From NCBI RefSeq assembly GCF_030687535.1, contig NZ_CP117437.1, forward strand, positions 2,253,501 through 2,317,500: a DNA stretch of 64,000 nt, written 5' to 3'. The notes beneath the pieces were generated by a model, which saw only the letters and a list, made by a program, of their open reading frames with translations, searched no databases and had not been told where the DNA came from. Of this stretch, positions 26,434 through 34,728 are shown in pieces. The DNA is from Pseudomonas sp. FP2335. GTDB taxonomy: Bacteria; Pseudomonadota; Gammaproteobacteria; Pseudomonadales; Pseudomonadaceae. The stretch's first letter is position 1; every line of letters begins with the position of its first letter. The position numbers and the translations under genes are program-made.

Positions 26434-27267
26434 ATGACCGACTACGTACCCCCGAAAGTATGGACCTGGGACACCGAAAACGGCGGCACCTTCGCCAGCA
26501 TCAACCGGCCCATCGCCGGTGCTACCCATGAGAAACAACTGCCGGTGGGCAAACACCCGCTGCAGTTGTATTCCCTGGCCACGCCCAACGGGCAGAAGGT
26601 CACGATCCTGCTCGAAGAGCTGCTGGCCCTGGGGCACAGCGGTGCGGAATACGACGCCTGGCTGATCAAGATCGGTGACGGCGACCAGTTCGGCAGCGGG
26701 TTTGTCGGCCTCAACCCGAACTCCAAGATCCCGGCCTTGCAGGACCGCAGCGGCGCCACGCCGATTCGTGTGTTCGAGTCCGGCGCGATCCTGCAATACC
26801 TGGCCGAGAAGTTCGGTGCGTTCTTCCCCACTGAACCGGCGGCCCGGGCGGAGTGCCTGTCGTGGTTGTTCTGGCAGATGGGCAGCGCGCCTTACCTGGG
26901 CGGTGGGTTCGGGCATTTTTATGCGTATGCGCCGAGCAAGATGGAATACGCGATCAACCGCTTCGCCATGGAAACCAAGCGTCAACTCGACGTGCTGGAC
27001 CAGCGCCTGGCAGTCAGCGAGTACATTGCCGGAGATGAATACACCATCGCCGATATTGCGATCTGGCCTTGGTACGGTGGTTTGGTCAAAGGCCGTTTGT
27101 ACGGTGCGGCGGAGTTTTTGTCGGTGCATGAATACAAGCATGTGCAACGTTGGGCCGATGCGATTGATGCACGGCCGGCGGTGCAGCGTGGGCGTAGGGT
27201 GAACCGGATTTCCGGTGAGCCGCATGAGCAACTGGCCGAGCGCCATGACGCCAGCGATCTGGATTGA
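26434..27267 (+). CDS. yghU: Glutathione-dependent disulfide-bond oxidoreductase YghU
   Basis: The 277-residue Nu-class GST has the YghU-specific N-terminal extension (DYVPPKVWTWDTENGGTFASINRPIAGATHEK), the thioredoxin-like domain with LYSLATPNGQKVTILLEEL and NPNSKIPAL, and the FESGAILQYLAEKF glutathione site near 125-138. YghU binds two glutathiones and reduces disulfides and organic peroxides. ATG 26434 with GGAG upstream is preferred over an ATG at 26404. It stands alone, followed by a REPIN. Confidence 0.92.
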   Translation: MTDYVPPKVWTWDTENGGTFASINRPIAGATHEKQLPVGKHPLQLYSLATPNGQKVTILLEELLALGHSGAEYDAWLIKIGDGDQFGSGFVGLNPNSKIPALQDRSGATPIRVFESGAILQYLAEKFGAFFPTEPAARAECLSWLFWQMGSAPYLGGGFGHFYAYAPSKMEYAINRFAMETKRQLDVLDQRLAVSEYIAGDEYTIADIAIWPWYGGLVKGRLYGAAEFLSVHEYKHVQRWADAIDARPAVQRGRRVNRISGEPHEQLAERHDASDLD

Positions 27268-27298
27268 CGCAGTTGTAAAAGGTGGGCGCGGGCTTGTG

Positions 27299-27388
27299 TG
27301 TGGGAGCGGGCTTGCTCGCGAATGCGGTGTATCAGTCGACAAATCCACTGACTGGCACGCCGTCTTCGCGAGCAAGCCCGCTCCCACA
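27299..27388. repeat. REPIN, class A
   Basis: An inverted pair of class A elements between the convergent yghU and mocB-like genes. Confidence 0.9.
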
Positions 27389-27409
27389 GTTGGATCTGCA
27401 CATATCAAT

Positions 27410-28336
27410 CTATTGGTAGCGTTGCTCGTAGATCGCGACCTGCTCGGGCTTGATCAGCTCAAACGGCACCCACACCTCTGACTCAATCGCTTCACCCTTG
27501 ATCATCCTGATCGCCGACTCCACGGCTTTGGCTGCCTGGGCTTTTGGGTCCTGGAACACTGACGCCGCCAACAACCCACGCTTCACCGCCGCCAAGCCAT
27601 CCGGCAAGCCATCGATCCCCACAATCGCCACTTCGCCCTTGGCTTTCCCCGCCTGCTGCAACGCCATCCCGGCGCCGATCGCCATTTCGTCGTTGTTGGC
27701 GACAATCGCATCGAACTGCGTCCCCGCCAGCAGCCAGTTGCTGGTCAGGTCCATGCCCTTGTTGCGTTGCCATTCGGCGCTCTGCTGCTCCACCACCTTA
27801 ATCCCGGGATAGTCCTTGAGCACCTGCCTGGCGCCTTCGGTGCGGTCGTGGGTCGCGTTCTGGGCGAGGTCGCCCATGATGATCGCCACATTGCCCTTGC
27901 CGCCCAGTTTCTCGGCGAGAAAGCGCATCTGCAACTGTCCGGCCTCGATGTCGTTGGAGGCCACGGTGACCACGCCCTTGGGCAGGCTGCGCTCATCCGG
28001 GTGGCGGTTGACGTACACCAGCGGCTTGTGGGCGGCCACGGCGGCGCGGGTCATGTTGGCGGTGGCGGAGGTGTCCACCGGCAGCACAATCACTGCGTCG
28101 ACGTTCTGGTTCAGGAAGCCTTCGACCTGATTGAGCTGGCGCACCACATCACCCTGGGCGTCTTCGAACTGGATCTGCACGCCCTGTTGCCTGGCGGCCG
28201 TTTCCAGGCCGTTGCGCACGTAGGTCATGAAGTTGTCGTCGACCCGGGCAATGCTCACGCCGATGCGGTAATCGGCGAATGACCAGGGGCTGACCAGCAG
28301 CAACAGCGAGGCAACAATCAACGAGTAGCGGTTCAT
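27410..28336 (-). CDS. mocB: Rhizopine/inositol-type periplasmic binding protein (MocB-like)
   Basis: The 308-residue precursor has a signal peptide (about residues 1-21, ending SWSFA) and a ribose-type periplasmic-binding fold starting DYRIGVSIARVDDNFMTYV. It resembles the rhizopine/inositol-binding group (MocB, IbpA), with NQNVDAVIVLPVDTSATANM, the PLVYVNRHPDE segment and IVANNDEMAIGAG. It is the third gene of a mocA-mocC-mocB operon transcribed from a sigma-54 promoter. No ATPase or permease gene lies nearby, so it must serve a transporter encoded elsewhere or act as a sensor protein. ATG 28336 with AAAAGGA is the start; the ORF extends further upstream inside the preceding gene. Confidence 0.75.
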   Translation of the reverse strand: MNRYSLIVASLLLLVSPWSFADYRIGVSIARVDDNFMTYVRNGLETAARQQGVQIQFEDAQGDVVRQLNQVEGFLNQNVDAVIVLPVDTSATANMTRAAVAAHKPLVYVNRHPDERSLPKGVVTVASNDIEAGQLQMRFLAEKLGGKGNVAIIMGDLAQNATHDRTEGARQVLKDYPGIKVVEQQSAEWQRNKGMDLTSNWLLAGTQFDAIVANNDEMAIGAGMALQQAGKAKGEVAIVGIDGLPDGLAAVKRGLLAASVFQDPKAQAAKAVESAIRMIKGEAIESEVWVPFELIKPEQVAIYEQRYQ

Positions 28337-28349
28337 AGGGGGGTTCCTT

Positions 28350-28357
28350 TTATTGTT
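28350..28357 (-). promoter_or_regulatory. CA motif before the mocB-like gene, overlapping the mocC stop
   Basis: On the minus strand AACAATAA is a perfect AANAAYAA. It overlaps the stop codon of the preceding gene and abuts AAAAGGA, so Hfq/Crc could block this gene separately. Confidence 0.6.
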
Positions 28358-29135
28358 ATAGGGTGAACGCTTGGCGGAATCGCTCCAAGGCCAGCTCGCT
28401 GTCGCCGCTGGCCCAGCCTTCGAGGCCGACCACGCCGCGGTAGCCCATGGCATGCAAGGCCCTGGCAATCGCAGGGTAGTGGATTTCACCAGTGCCGGGC
28501 TCCTTGCGCCCCGGTACGTCGGCGACCTGGATTTCGCCGATCGCGCTGCCGGCGCGCTGGATCAGCTCGATCAGGTTTCCTTCGCCGATCTGCGCGTGGT
28601 ACAGGTCCAGGTTCAGCTTCAGGTGCGGGCTGCCCACCGCCTCGATCAGCGCCAGGGTGTCCTCGGCGCGGGCGAACGGCGTGCCGGGGTGGTCGACCGC
28701 GGTGTTGAGGTTTTCCAGCAGAAACACGCGGCCGGCGTCTTCGCCCAGGCGGGCGATTTTTTCCAGGGTCTTGCAGGCGCTCAACCACATGCGCCCGCTG
28801 GTGTGGCTGACCGGCTGCACGGGCAGGCCGCCGTCACCCAGGCCGGTGCCGTGCAGGTTGAGGCTCGGGCACTTCAAACGTTCGGCAACGCCAAGGGATT
28901 CGCGGGCGCTGTCGAGCAATCGGCGGATGCCGTCGGGGTCGGTGAGGGTGCCGCTGATGTAGCCGGTCATCGAGGTGAAGTCGGCGCCGGTGGCGGCCAG
29001 GGCGCTGATGTCCTTGTCGGTCCAGTTCCAGATCTCGGCACTGAAGCCCAGTGCATGGATGCGCTTTACGCGCTCGATGAAGGGCAGTTCGAGAAACACC
29101 ATCTCGGCACTGATCGCCAGTTTGAACGGGCTCAT
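28356..29135 (-). CDS. mocC: TIM-barrel sugar isomerase/epimerase (MocC-like)
   Basis: The 259-residue xylose-isomerase-like barrel has metal-ligand candidates typical of the AP-endonuclease-2 fold: Glu in VFLLENLNTAVDHPG, Asp and His in LKLNLDLYHAQIGEG, and the late Glu in GVVGLEGWASGD. Relatives include hydroxypyruvate isomerase and inosose-pathway enzymes; MocC of rhizobia is of this type. The ATG overlaps the mocA-like stop as ATGA, so the genes are translationally coupled. Reaction is unknown; epimerisation or isomerisation of an inosose or keto-sugar is a plausible inference. Confidence 0.7.
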   Translation of the reverse strand: MSPFKLAISAEMVFLELPFIERVKRIHALGFSAEIWNWTDKDISALAATGADFTSMTGYISGTLTDPDGIRRLLDSARESLGVAERLKCPSLNLHGTGLGDGGLPVQPVSHTSGRMWLSACKTLEKIARLGEDAGRVFLLENLNTAVDHPGTPFARAEDTLALIEAVGSPHLKLNLDLYHAQIGEGNLIELIQRAGSAIGEIQVADVPGRKEPGTGEIHYPAIARALHAMGYRGVVGLEGWASGDSELALERFRQAFTL

Positions 29136-30136
29136 ACCGCCACCGCCTGGCCTTGCTGGAACGACTCGATACACGCCCGCGCAATCGCCAGGGCGGCGCG
29201 GGCATCTTCACCGCTGGCCAGGGGTTTGGCGCCGCTGCGCAGGCAATCGGCGAAGTGGTTGAGCTCGGCAATATAGGCGTCGCGCAGCAGGTCGGTGTCC
29301 AGGCGTTGGGTATCGGCCTGGATACCCTGGGCCAGGTAACGCACCAGGTCGGACTCGTTGACGCCGCCCATGGTCAGCATGCCCGCGCTGCCGAACACTT
29401 CGCCGCGCACGTCGTAGCCATACACGGCCTGGAAGTTGGCTTCGGCGGTGGCAATCGCACCGTTGTCGAAGCGGATCGTGACCACGGCGGTGTCAAGAAA
29501 GCCTTTGCTCTTGTACTCAGGCGCGATCAACGCGTCGGCCATCACGTGCACTTGCACGGCTTCGGCGCCAGGGTTGAGGTAGCGCAGGGTGTCGAAGTCA
29601 TGGATCAAGGTTTCGAGGAAGATCACCCATTGCGGCGAGGCCGCTGGGTTGTTCAGCGCCGGGTCGCGGGTCAGCGAGCGCAGCAACTGCGGGGTGCCGA
29701 TACGGCCGGCGACGACATCGAGGTGGGCGGTGCGAAAACTCTTGGCGAAGCGCCGGTTGAAGCCAACCTGCAACGGCACACGGGCATCGGCCGCGGCGGC
29801 GATGGCGCGGTCGGCTTCATCGAGGGTGATGGCCATGGGTTTTTCGCAGAAGATTCCCTTGCCGGCGCGGGCGGCGCTGATCACCAGTTCGGCGTGGCTG
29901 CGGGCGGGGGCGGCGATGAGTACGCCGTCGATGTCCGGGTCGTCGAGCAGTTGTTGCGGGTCGGTGTAGACCTTGGCCACGCCCAGCTCGGCGGCGAGGC
30001 GGGCGGCTTGGCCCGGCGTCGGATCGGCAATCGCCACCAGGCTGGCGCCGGGGATGTGCCGTGCGGCGGTCAGGCCGTGGAAGCTGCCCATGCGGCCGGC
30101 ACCGATCAAGCCCAGGCGGATGTTCTGTGTAGTCAT
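29132..30136 (-). CDS. mocA: Gfo/Idh/MocA-family dehydrogenase (MocA-like, inositol dehydrogenase type)
   Basis: The 334-residue NAD(P)-dependent oxidoreductase has the Rossmann motif GLIGAGRMGSFHG (about residues 9-21), the lysine of the family signature CEKPMAITLDEADRA (about 97), and the catalytic region with ETLIHDFDTLRYLNPG (about 170), including the active-site Asp/His pair. Inositol 2-dehydrogenase and rhizopine MocA belong here. It is first in the operon, preceded by a CA motif and a sigma-54 promoter. AAAAAAGGGG lies upstream of the ATG. The substrate is likely a cyclitol given the neighbours, but this is inference. Confidence 0.78.
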   Translation of the reverse strand: MTTQNIRLGLIGAGRMGSFHGLTAARHIPGASLVAIADPTPGQAARLAAELGVAKVYTDPQQLLDDPDIDGVLIAAPARSHAELVISAARAGKGIFCEKPMAITLDEADRAIAAAADARVPLQVGFNRRFAKSFRTAHLDVVAGRIGTPQLLRSLTRDPALNNPAASPQWVIFLETLIHDFDTLRYLNPGAEAVQVHVMADALIAPEYKSKGFLDTAVVTIRFDNGAIATAEANFQAVYGYDVRGEVFGSAGMLTMGGVNESDLVRYLAQGIQADTQRLDTDLLRDAYIAELNHFADCLRSGAKPLASGEDARAALAIARACIESFQQGQAVAV

Positions 30137-30151
30137 GCAATTACCCCTTTT

Positions 30152-30159
30152 TTATTGTT
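30152..30159 (-). promoter_or_regulatory. CA motif before the mocA-like gene
   Basis: On the minus strand AACAATAA is a perfect AANAAYAA, directly before the AAAAAAGGGG ribosome-binding site and within the leader downstream of the sigma-54 promoter. Confidence 0.65.
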
Positions 30160-30193
30160 GGCCTCAGGACGGTCCTGATCGGCAAGGAGGTAA

Positions 30194-30211
30194 GAGCAAA
30201 GCTTGTGCCAA
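30194..30211 (-). promoter_or_regulatory. Sigma-54 (RpoN) promoter for the mocA-C-B operon
   Basis: On the minus strand TTGGCACAAGCTTTGCTC has GG (30208-30209) and GC (30196-30197) separated by exactly ten bases, matching TGGCAC-N5-TTGC. Transcription would begin near 30184, about 48 bases before the start codon. A sigma-54 activator gene starts on the other side of the same region. Confidence 0.8.
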
Positions 30212-30219
30212 TTTGTAAC

Positions 30220-30296
30220 GTGTTGATAGTTAACGATTAATTATTACTAATAAACAAAATGTGTTGATTTAAATGACATGCCTATACTGACATGTC
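30220..30296. promoter_or_regulatory. Candidate upstream activator sites for the sigma-54 activator
   Basis: AT-rich DNA contains a direct repeat GTGTTGAT (30220-30227, 30261-30268), a GACATG...CATGTC inverted repeat (30275-30296) and the palindrome GACATGTC (30289-30296). This is the expected location for enhancer sites. Which of them is used cannot be told. Confidence 0.35.
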
Positions 30297-30322
30297 GAAA
30301 TTATGAACACGGACCCCTCCCC

Positions 30323-32284
30323 ATGAGCATGACGTTCAGCGTGCAAGACCTCGATTACCTCACCGCCCTGGGGCCCGCCGCGCTGAACGATGGCCCCGTC
30401 GCGGCGCTGGAGCAGGCGTGGCGCGCTTGCCAGGGCGGCGAAGGCGCACGCCCGGCGGCGGTACGGCAGGTGATCTGGGATTCATGGCGGCGCAGCGTCG
30501 CGGCGGGGATCGACCCGGCGGACGCCAGCTATCGTTTTGTCGGCGCCGACGCCCTGGCCGCCACATTGGCTGCCCACCGCGTGCTGATCACCGCCGCCGC
30601 GCAAGTCATGCACGGCCTGTTGGCCTACAACCCGCGTGGGCACATCAACCTCACCGACGCCGACGGCACCACTCTGTATTTCTGCGGGTTGGACATCACC
30701 CCGGTGGGCAGCCGCCTGCTGGAGTCGGTGCAAGGCACCAACTGCACCGGCCTGGCCCTGGCCGAGGATCGTCTGGTGTACGTGCTGGCCGAAGAAAATT
30801 TCGCCAGCGGCCTGCGCGAGCGGCGCATGCACTGCGCTGCCGCGCCGATCAAGAATGCCCAGGGCACGACCCTGGCCATGCTGACCCTCACCGCCGAGCC
30901 CGGCTGGTTTCACTTCCACACCCTGGGCACCGTGCAAGCGGCGGCCGAAGCCGTGTCGCGGCAGATGGCCCTGCAAGCGCTGCTGGAAGAACAGCAAACC
31001 GTCCTCGAAGTGCTCAACGAAGGCCTGGTGGTGCTGGATGAACGCGGCTGCATCAAGGCGCTCAACCGTTATGCCCGGCAATTGTTCGGGGTCGGCCTGG
31101 AGCTGATCGGCCGCCCGTTCCAGCACCTGGGCCACAGTGAATTGAGCGACTCCCTGGGTGAGCCGGTGCGCGACCTCGACTGCACCTTCCACCTGCACGA
31201 CCGCAGCCAGCTCGCCTGCCTGGTCTCGGTGTGCCCGCTGGAGCAGGGCGGGGTGATCGTGTCGCTGCGCGAGAACCGGCGTATCCGCGAAATCACCCGG
31301 CGCATCATCAGCACCCAGGCCCGCTACACCTTCGACACCATCCAGGGCAGCTCGCGGGCGATCCAGGACGCGCTGCACCTGGGGCGCATCGCCAGTCGCA
31401 GTGACGCCACCACCCTGATCCTCGGTGAAAGCGGCACCGGCAAGGAGCTGTTCGCCCAGGCGATCCACAACGCGAGCGAGCGCCACAACGGCCCGTTCGT
31501 AGCGGTCAACTGCGGCGCGATCCCTCGTGACCTGGTGCAAAGCGAACTGTTCGGGCATGTCGAAGGGGCATTCACCGGCGCGACGAGGGGCGGTTCGGCG
31601 GGCAAGTTCGAGTTGGCGGATGGCGGCACGATTTTTCTGGATGAGATTGGTGACATGTCCTTCGATGCCCAGGTCAGCCTGTTGCGGGTATTGCAGGAGG
31701 GCGAAGTCACCCGTGTCGGCGCGAAAAATTCGCGGCAGGTCGACGTGCGCATCATCGCCGCGACCCACCGCAACCTCAGCCAGGCGGTGGCCGAAGGCGC
31801 ATTTCGCGAAGACCTTTACTACCGCCTCAACGTGTTGAACCTGACCGTGCCGCCGTTGCGCATGCGCCGCGAAGACATTCCCTTGCTGGCACGGCATTTC
31901 CTCACGCGCTGTGCTCGCTCATTGCGTAAATCGGTGCAGGGGTTTGCGCCGGATGCGCTGGCGTTGCTCACGGCCTACAGCTGGCCGGGCAATGTGCGGG
32001 AGCTGGAAAACAGCATCGAGCGCGCGACCAACCTGGCCATGGGCGAGTTGATCCAGCCGATTGATTTGCCCCTGGACACCCGCCCGCGCACGCCCATGCG
32101 ATTGCCCGAGCCGCCACCTGCCCAGCAACTGAGCAGCTTCGAGATGCACGCCATCGTCGCCGCGCTGCAGAGCACCGGCGGCAACATCCGCCTGGCGGCG
32201 CGGCAACTCAATGTGTCGCGGGGCGGGCTGTACAACAAGATGAGCCGGTTCGGCCTGAATGCCGCGGATTTTCGCAATCATTGA
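30323..32284 (+). CDS. Sigma-54-dependent transcriptional activator, AcoR type
   Basis: The 653-residue regulator has an N-terminal region of about 60 residues, a GAF-like domain (about 70-215, with [23 protein letters not shown]), a PAS-like domain (about 225-330), and an AAA+ domain. The AAA+ part carries Walker A GESGTGKE and the sigma-54-contacting loop EGAFTGA. A Fis-type helix-turn-helix at the end ([22 protein letters not shown]) completes it. This is the AcoR/acetoin-activator layout. The divergent mocA-type operon has a canonical sigma-54 promoter, so that operon is its likely target, with a small ligand binding the GAF domain. The start is uncertain between 30323 and 30329; no clear Shine-Dalgarno sequence is seen. 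Confidence 0.85.
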   Translation: MSMTFSVQDLDYLTALGPAALNDGPVAALEQAWRACQGGEGARPAAVRQVIWDSWRRSVAAGIDPADASYRFVGADALAATLAAHRVLITAAAQVMHGLLAYNPRGHINLTDADGTTLYFCGLDITPVGSRLLESVQGTNCTGLALAEDRLVYVLAEENFASGLRERRMHCAAAPIKNAQGTTLAMLTLTAEPGWFHFHTLGTVQAAAEAVSRQMALQALLEEQQTVLEVLNEGLVVLDERGCIKALNRYARQLFGVGLELIGRPFQHLGHSELSDSLGEPVRDLDCTFHLHDRSQLACLVSVCPLEQGGVIVSLRENRRIREITRRIISTQARYTFDTIQGSSRAIQDALHLGRIASRSDATTLILGESGTGKELFAQAIHNASERHNGPFVAVNCGAIPRDLVQSELFGHVEGAFTGATRGGSAGKFELADGGTIFLDEIGDMSFDAQVSLLRVLQEGEVTRVGAKNSRQVDVRIIAATHRNLSQAVAEGAFREDLYYRLNVLNLTVPPLRMRREDIPLLARHFLTRCARSLRKSVQGFAPDALALLTAYSWPGNVRELENSIERATNLAMGELIQPIDLPLDTRPRTPMRLPEPPPAQQLSSFEMHAIVAALQSTGGNIRLAARQLNVSRGGLYNKMSRFGLNAADFRNH

Positions 32285-32308
32285 GCCTCGCACCGATCAA
32301 ACTGTGTG

Positions 32309-33358
32309 TCAGGTGCAGATGTTTTCCGAGGTGACAATCTGCGGCGGTATGTGCACTCGATGCCGCACCGGATCGAACGCCTCGGCGGTCTGCAACTCCA
32401 CCATCAATTGCACCAGCGCCGTGGCCGTCAGCTTTGGTTGCGAGTCCATCGCCACATCGATCAACCCCTGCCTCAACGCCTGGCGCGACAGCTCGGTGGA
32501 CTCCTGCAAGATGCAGCACAGCGCCGGGCGCTTGGGCAGTTGCGCAAGGGCGCTGATGATGCCGTCGCCACCGCCGCCCACCACGCACAGGCCGCGCAGG
32601 TCGGTGTGGCGGGTGATCAGGTCGAGGGTGGCCTCTTCGGTGATGTCGCAGTTGTCCAGGTTGATCAGCGGCTCCAACGGCTTGAGCCCCGGCGCGTGTT
32701 CGGCAAGGTAGCTGTGCAGGCCTTCGACGCGGGCCTGGTGGCCGAGGAAACGGTGGCCGCCGAGCAAGATCCCGACGCTGCCTTTGCGGGCGCCGCAGGT
32801 GCGCGCGAGCAACCAGCCCATGGTGCGGCCGACCACGTGGTTGTCCTGGCCCACGTAGGGCTCAAGGGCTTGTTCGTGGATGTCCGATAGCAGCGCCACC
32901 ACCGGCACGCCGGCGGCGCGGATCTGCGCCAACGTGGCATTGATCAGTGGATGGGCGAAGCTGACCACGGCAAGGCCGTCGCACTGCACCGCGAGTTGTT
33001 CGATCTGCGCAGCGATCACGCTCGGTGTGCGCTCGACGATGTACTCGAACTGGCAGGTCAGGTTGGCCCCGGCGTGTTGCTGCGCCGCCTCGGCAATCGA
33101 CTGCGCCAGGGTGGCGTAGAACGCCTGGGCGGTGGCCAGCAGCAGGATGCCGAAACGGTAGGTCGGCCGCCGTTCGCGAATGCGCTGGCCGATCAGCCGC
33201 GCGGCGAAATAGCCTACGGCTTCGGCCGCCTGGAACACCTGCTCGGCGGTATCGGGATTGACCGGCGCACGCGCATTCAAGACCCGGTCGACGGTGGCCA
33301 CGCTGAGGCCCGCCTGGGCGGCCACGGTGGCAATGGTTGGGCGTTTATGGTTGTTCAT
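32309..33358 (-). CDS. LacI-family transcriptional regulator
   Basis: The 349-residue repressor has the LacI headpiece (PTIATVAAQAGLSVATVDRVLNARAPVNPDTAEQV region, residues 7-40) and a periplasmic-binding-like sensor domain resembling sugar-binding proteins. It is divergent from the mocD-like operon across 161 bp with a perfect palindrome and a third half-site, so it probably represses that operon and itself. It converges on the sigma-54 activator gene with 24 bp between stops. The inducer is unknown; rhizobial moc genes use a GntR-type MocR instead, so the regulation differs. Confidence 0.87.
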   Translation of the reverse strand: MNNHKRPTIATVAAQAGLSVATVDRVLNARAPVNPDTAEQVFQAAEAVGYFAARLIGQRIRERRPTYRFGILLLATAQAFYATLAQSIAEAAQQHAGANLTCQFEYIVERTPSVIAAQIEQLAVQCDGLAVVSFAHPLINATLAQIRAAGVPVVALLSDIHEQALEPYVGQDNHVVGRTMGWLLARTCGARKGSVGILLGGHRFLGHQARVEGLHSYLAEHAPGLKPLEPLINLDNCDITEEATLDLITRHTDLRGLCVVGGGGDGIISALAQLPKRPALCCILQESTELSRQALRQGLIDVAMDSQPKLTATALVQLMVELQTAEAFDPVRHRVHIPPQIVTSENICT

Positions 33359-33376
33359 GGCAAGCCCTTGATGCGT

Positions 33377-33396
33377 CTTGATAGAAAACTATCAAG
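33377..33396. promoter_or_regulatory. LacI-type operator, perfect palindrome
   Basis: CTTGATAG and CTATCAAG arms flank AAAA, 18 bases upstream of the LacI start codon in the divergent region. Confidence 0.75.
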
Positions 33397-33418
33397 CCCC
33401 GCTGGGCCTGGATGATAG

Positions 33419-33426
33419 CTTGATAG
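33419..33426. promoter_or_regulatory. Additional LacI operator half-site
   Basis: CTTGATAG recurs 22 bases beyond the palindrome, facing the right arm; it could form a second, spaced site. Confidence 0.5.
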
Positions 33427-33509
33427 GGAATGGATTCAAGGCCTTGAGGGCGATTTAGCGCTTCTCTATCGTGGGTTTGGCAAGGCACCTGAACCCCACG
33501 CTTGCGGAG

Positions 33510-33520
33510 AACAATAACAA
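33510..33520 (+). promoter_or_regulatory. CA motif directly at the mocD-like start codon
   Basis: AACAATAACAA holds two overlapping perfect AANAAYAA matches; its last A is the first base of the ATG. The GCGGAGA ribosome-binding site lies just before it. Confidence 0.65.
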
Positions 33521-34653
33521 TGCCTGAACACACCGCTCACACCGCCCGGCGCGACTACAGCCTCACTGGCCCCGAAGCCGCCCGCGCCGCTGAAAAAGGC
33601 CTGGTCTCGGCCAGCTGGTATCAATCACCGATTTCCCGTAAACGCATGAAAGAACTGATGCAACGCCGCGACGGCCCGGCCTTGCGCGACACCGCCCTGT
33701 GGTTCGTCGCGCTGTTTGCCAGTGGCTTTGGCGGCTACTGGTTCTGGGGCTCCTGGGCCTGCGTGCCGTTCTTCATGGTGTATGGCGTGCTCTACGGCAC
33801 GGCGTCCAACCCGCGTTGGCACGAGACCGGCCACGGCACCGCGTTCAAGACCCGCTGGATGAACGACGTGCTCTACCAGGTCGCCAGCTTCATGTGCATC
33901 TTCGAGCCCCACGTGTGGCGCTGGAGCCATGCGCGGCACCACACCGACACCATCGTCGTCGGCCGCGACCCGGAGATCGTCGAGCCGCGCCCGCCGAGCT
34001 TTCTGATGATGTGCCTGAGCCTGTTCAACCTGCCCCTGGCCTGGAAAACCTTCAGCGGCGTGGCGCGTCACGCCGCCGGCAAGATGAGTGCCCAGGAGGC
34101 CGACTTCATTCCTGAGTCCGAGTGGCCCAAGGTATTCCGCGCCGCCCGTGTCTGGCTGGCGATCTACGCGGTGGTCATCGGCACCGCGCTGTACCTGCAC
34201 AGCTGGTTGCCGCTGATGCTGATCGGTTTGCCGAGCATCTACGGTGCCTGGCTCGGCTACCTGTTCGGCCTGACCCAACACGTGGGCCTCGCCGAAGATG
34301 TGCTCGACCACCGCAGCAATTGCCGCACCATCTACATGAACCCTGTGCTGCGCTTTATCTACATGGACATGAACTACCACCTCGAACACCACATGTACCC
34401 GATGGTGCCGTACCACGCCCTCGAGCAACTGCACGCAGAGATCCGCGGTGACTGCCCGCCGCCGTACGCCAACCTTTTCGAGGCCTACAAGGAAATCCTG
34501 CCGACGATCTGGAAGCAACGCAGCGACCCCACCTACTTCATCCAACGCCCGATTCCCGGCGCGCCTGTTGTAGTGAGCGAGCTTGCTCGCGCTGGGCTGC
34601 GAAGCAGCCCCAATGACGCCCCCGCGTTTTTTCAGACAAATCCCGATAGCTGA
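33520..34653 (+). CDS. mocD: Fatty-acid-desaturase-fold diiron oxygenase (MocD-like)
   Basis: The 377-residue membrane-bound diiron protein has the three histidine boxes of the alkane-hydroxylase/desaturase superfamily: HETGHGT, HARHHTD and HLEHHMYP, with two to four membrane segments between them. In rhizobia, MocD with MocE and MocF is proposed to remove the O-methyl group of the rhizopine 3-O-methyl-scyllo-inosamine. The ferredoxin and reductase genes follow here in the same order. ATG 33520 is the start; a TTG at 33502 is rejected. The last ~28 residues are encoded by a REPIN, so the natural end of the protein has been replaced. Confidence 0.75.
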   Translation: MPEHTAHTARRDYSLTGPEAARAAEKGLVSASWYQSPISRKRMKELMQRRDGPALRDTALWFVALFASGFGGYWFWGSWACVPFFMVYGVLYGTASNPRWHETGHGTAFKTRWMNDVLYQVASFMCIFEPHVWRWSHARHHTDTIVVGRDPEIVEPRPPSFLMMCLSLFNLPLAWKTFSGVARHAAGKMSAQEADFIPESEWPKVFRAARVWLAIYAVVIGTALYLHSWLPLMLIGLPSIYGAWLGYLFGLTQHVGLAEDVLDHRSNCRTIYMNPVLRFIYMDMNYHLEHHMYPMVPYHALEQLHAEIRGDCPPPYANLFEAYKEILPTIWKQRSDPTYFIQRPIPGAPVVVSELARAGLRSSPNDAPAFFQTNPDS

Positions 34654-34702
34654 TCCTGGGGCCGCTTCGCAGCTCTGCGCGAGCAAGCGCGCTCACTACA
34701 AC
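34567..34702. repeat. REPIN, class B, overlapping the mocD-like 3' end
   Basis: Outer arms GTTGTAGTGAGCG / CGCTCACTACAAC and inner arms GCTGCGAAGCAGCCCC / GGGGCCGCTTCGCAGC face each other. The mocD-like stop codon at 34651-34653 lies inside it. Confidence 0.85.
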
Positions 34703-34728
34703 AAGCTCGTTCACCACGAGGAACTACC

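Noticed and set aside
26302..27408. Long N-terminal extension of the glutathione transferase frame
   Set aside because: The extension runs antisense through yghU and a REPIN; the ATG at 26301 has a perfect Shine-Dalgarno sequence and starts a complete GST domain.
33520..34653. The diiron protein as a membrane fatty-acid desaturase
   Set aside because: The His boxes are compatible, but the MocE-type ferredoxin and reductase in the same operon and the cyclitol-type neighbours favour a MocD-like oxygenase. The alternative is kept as a refutation test.
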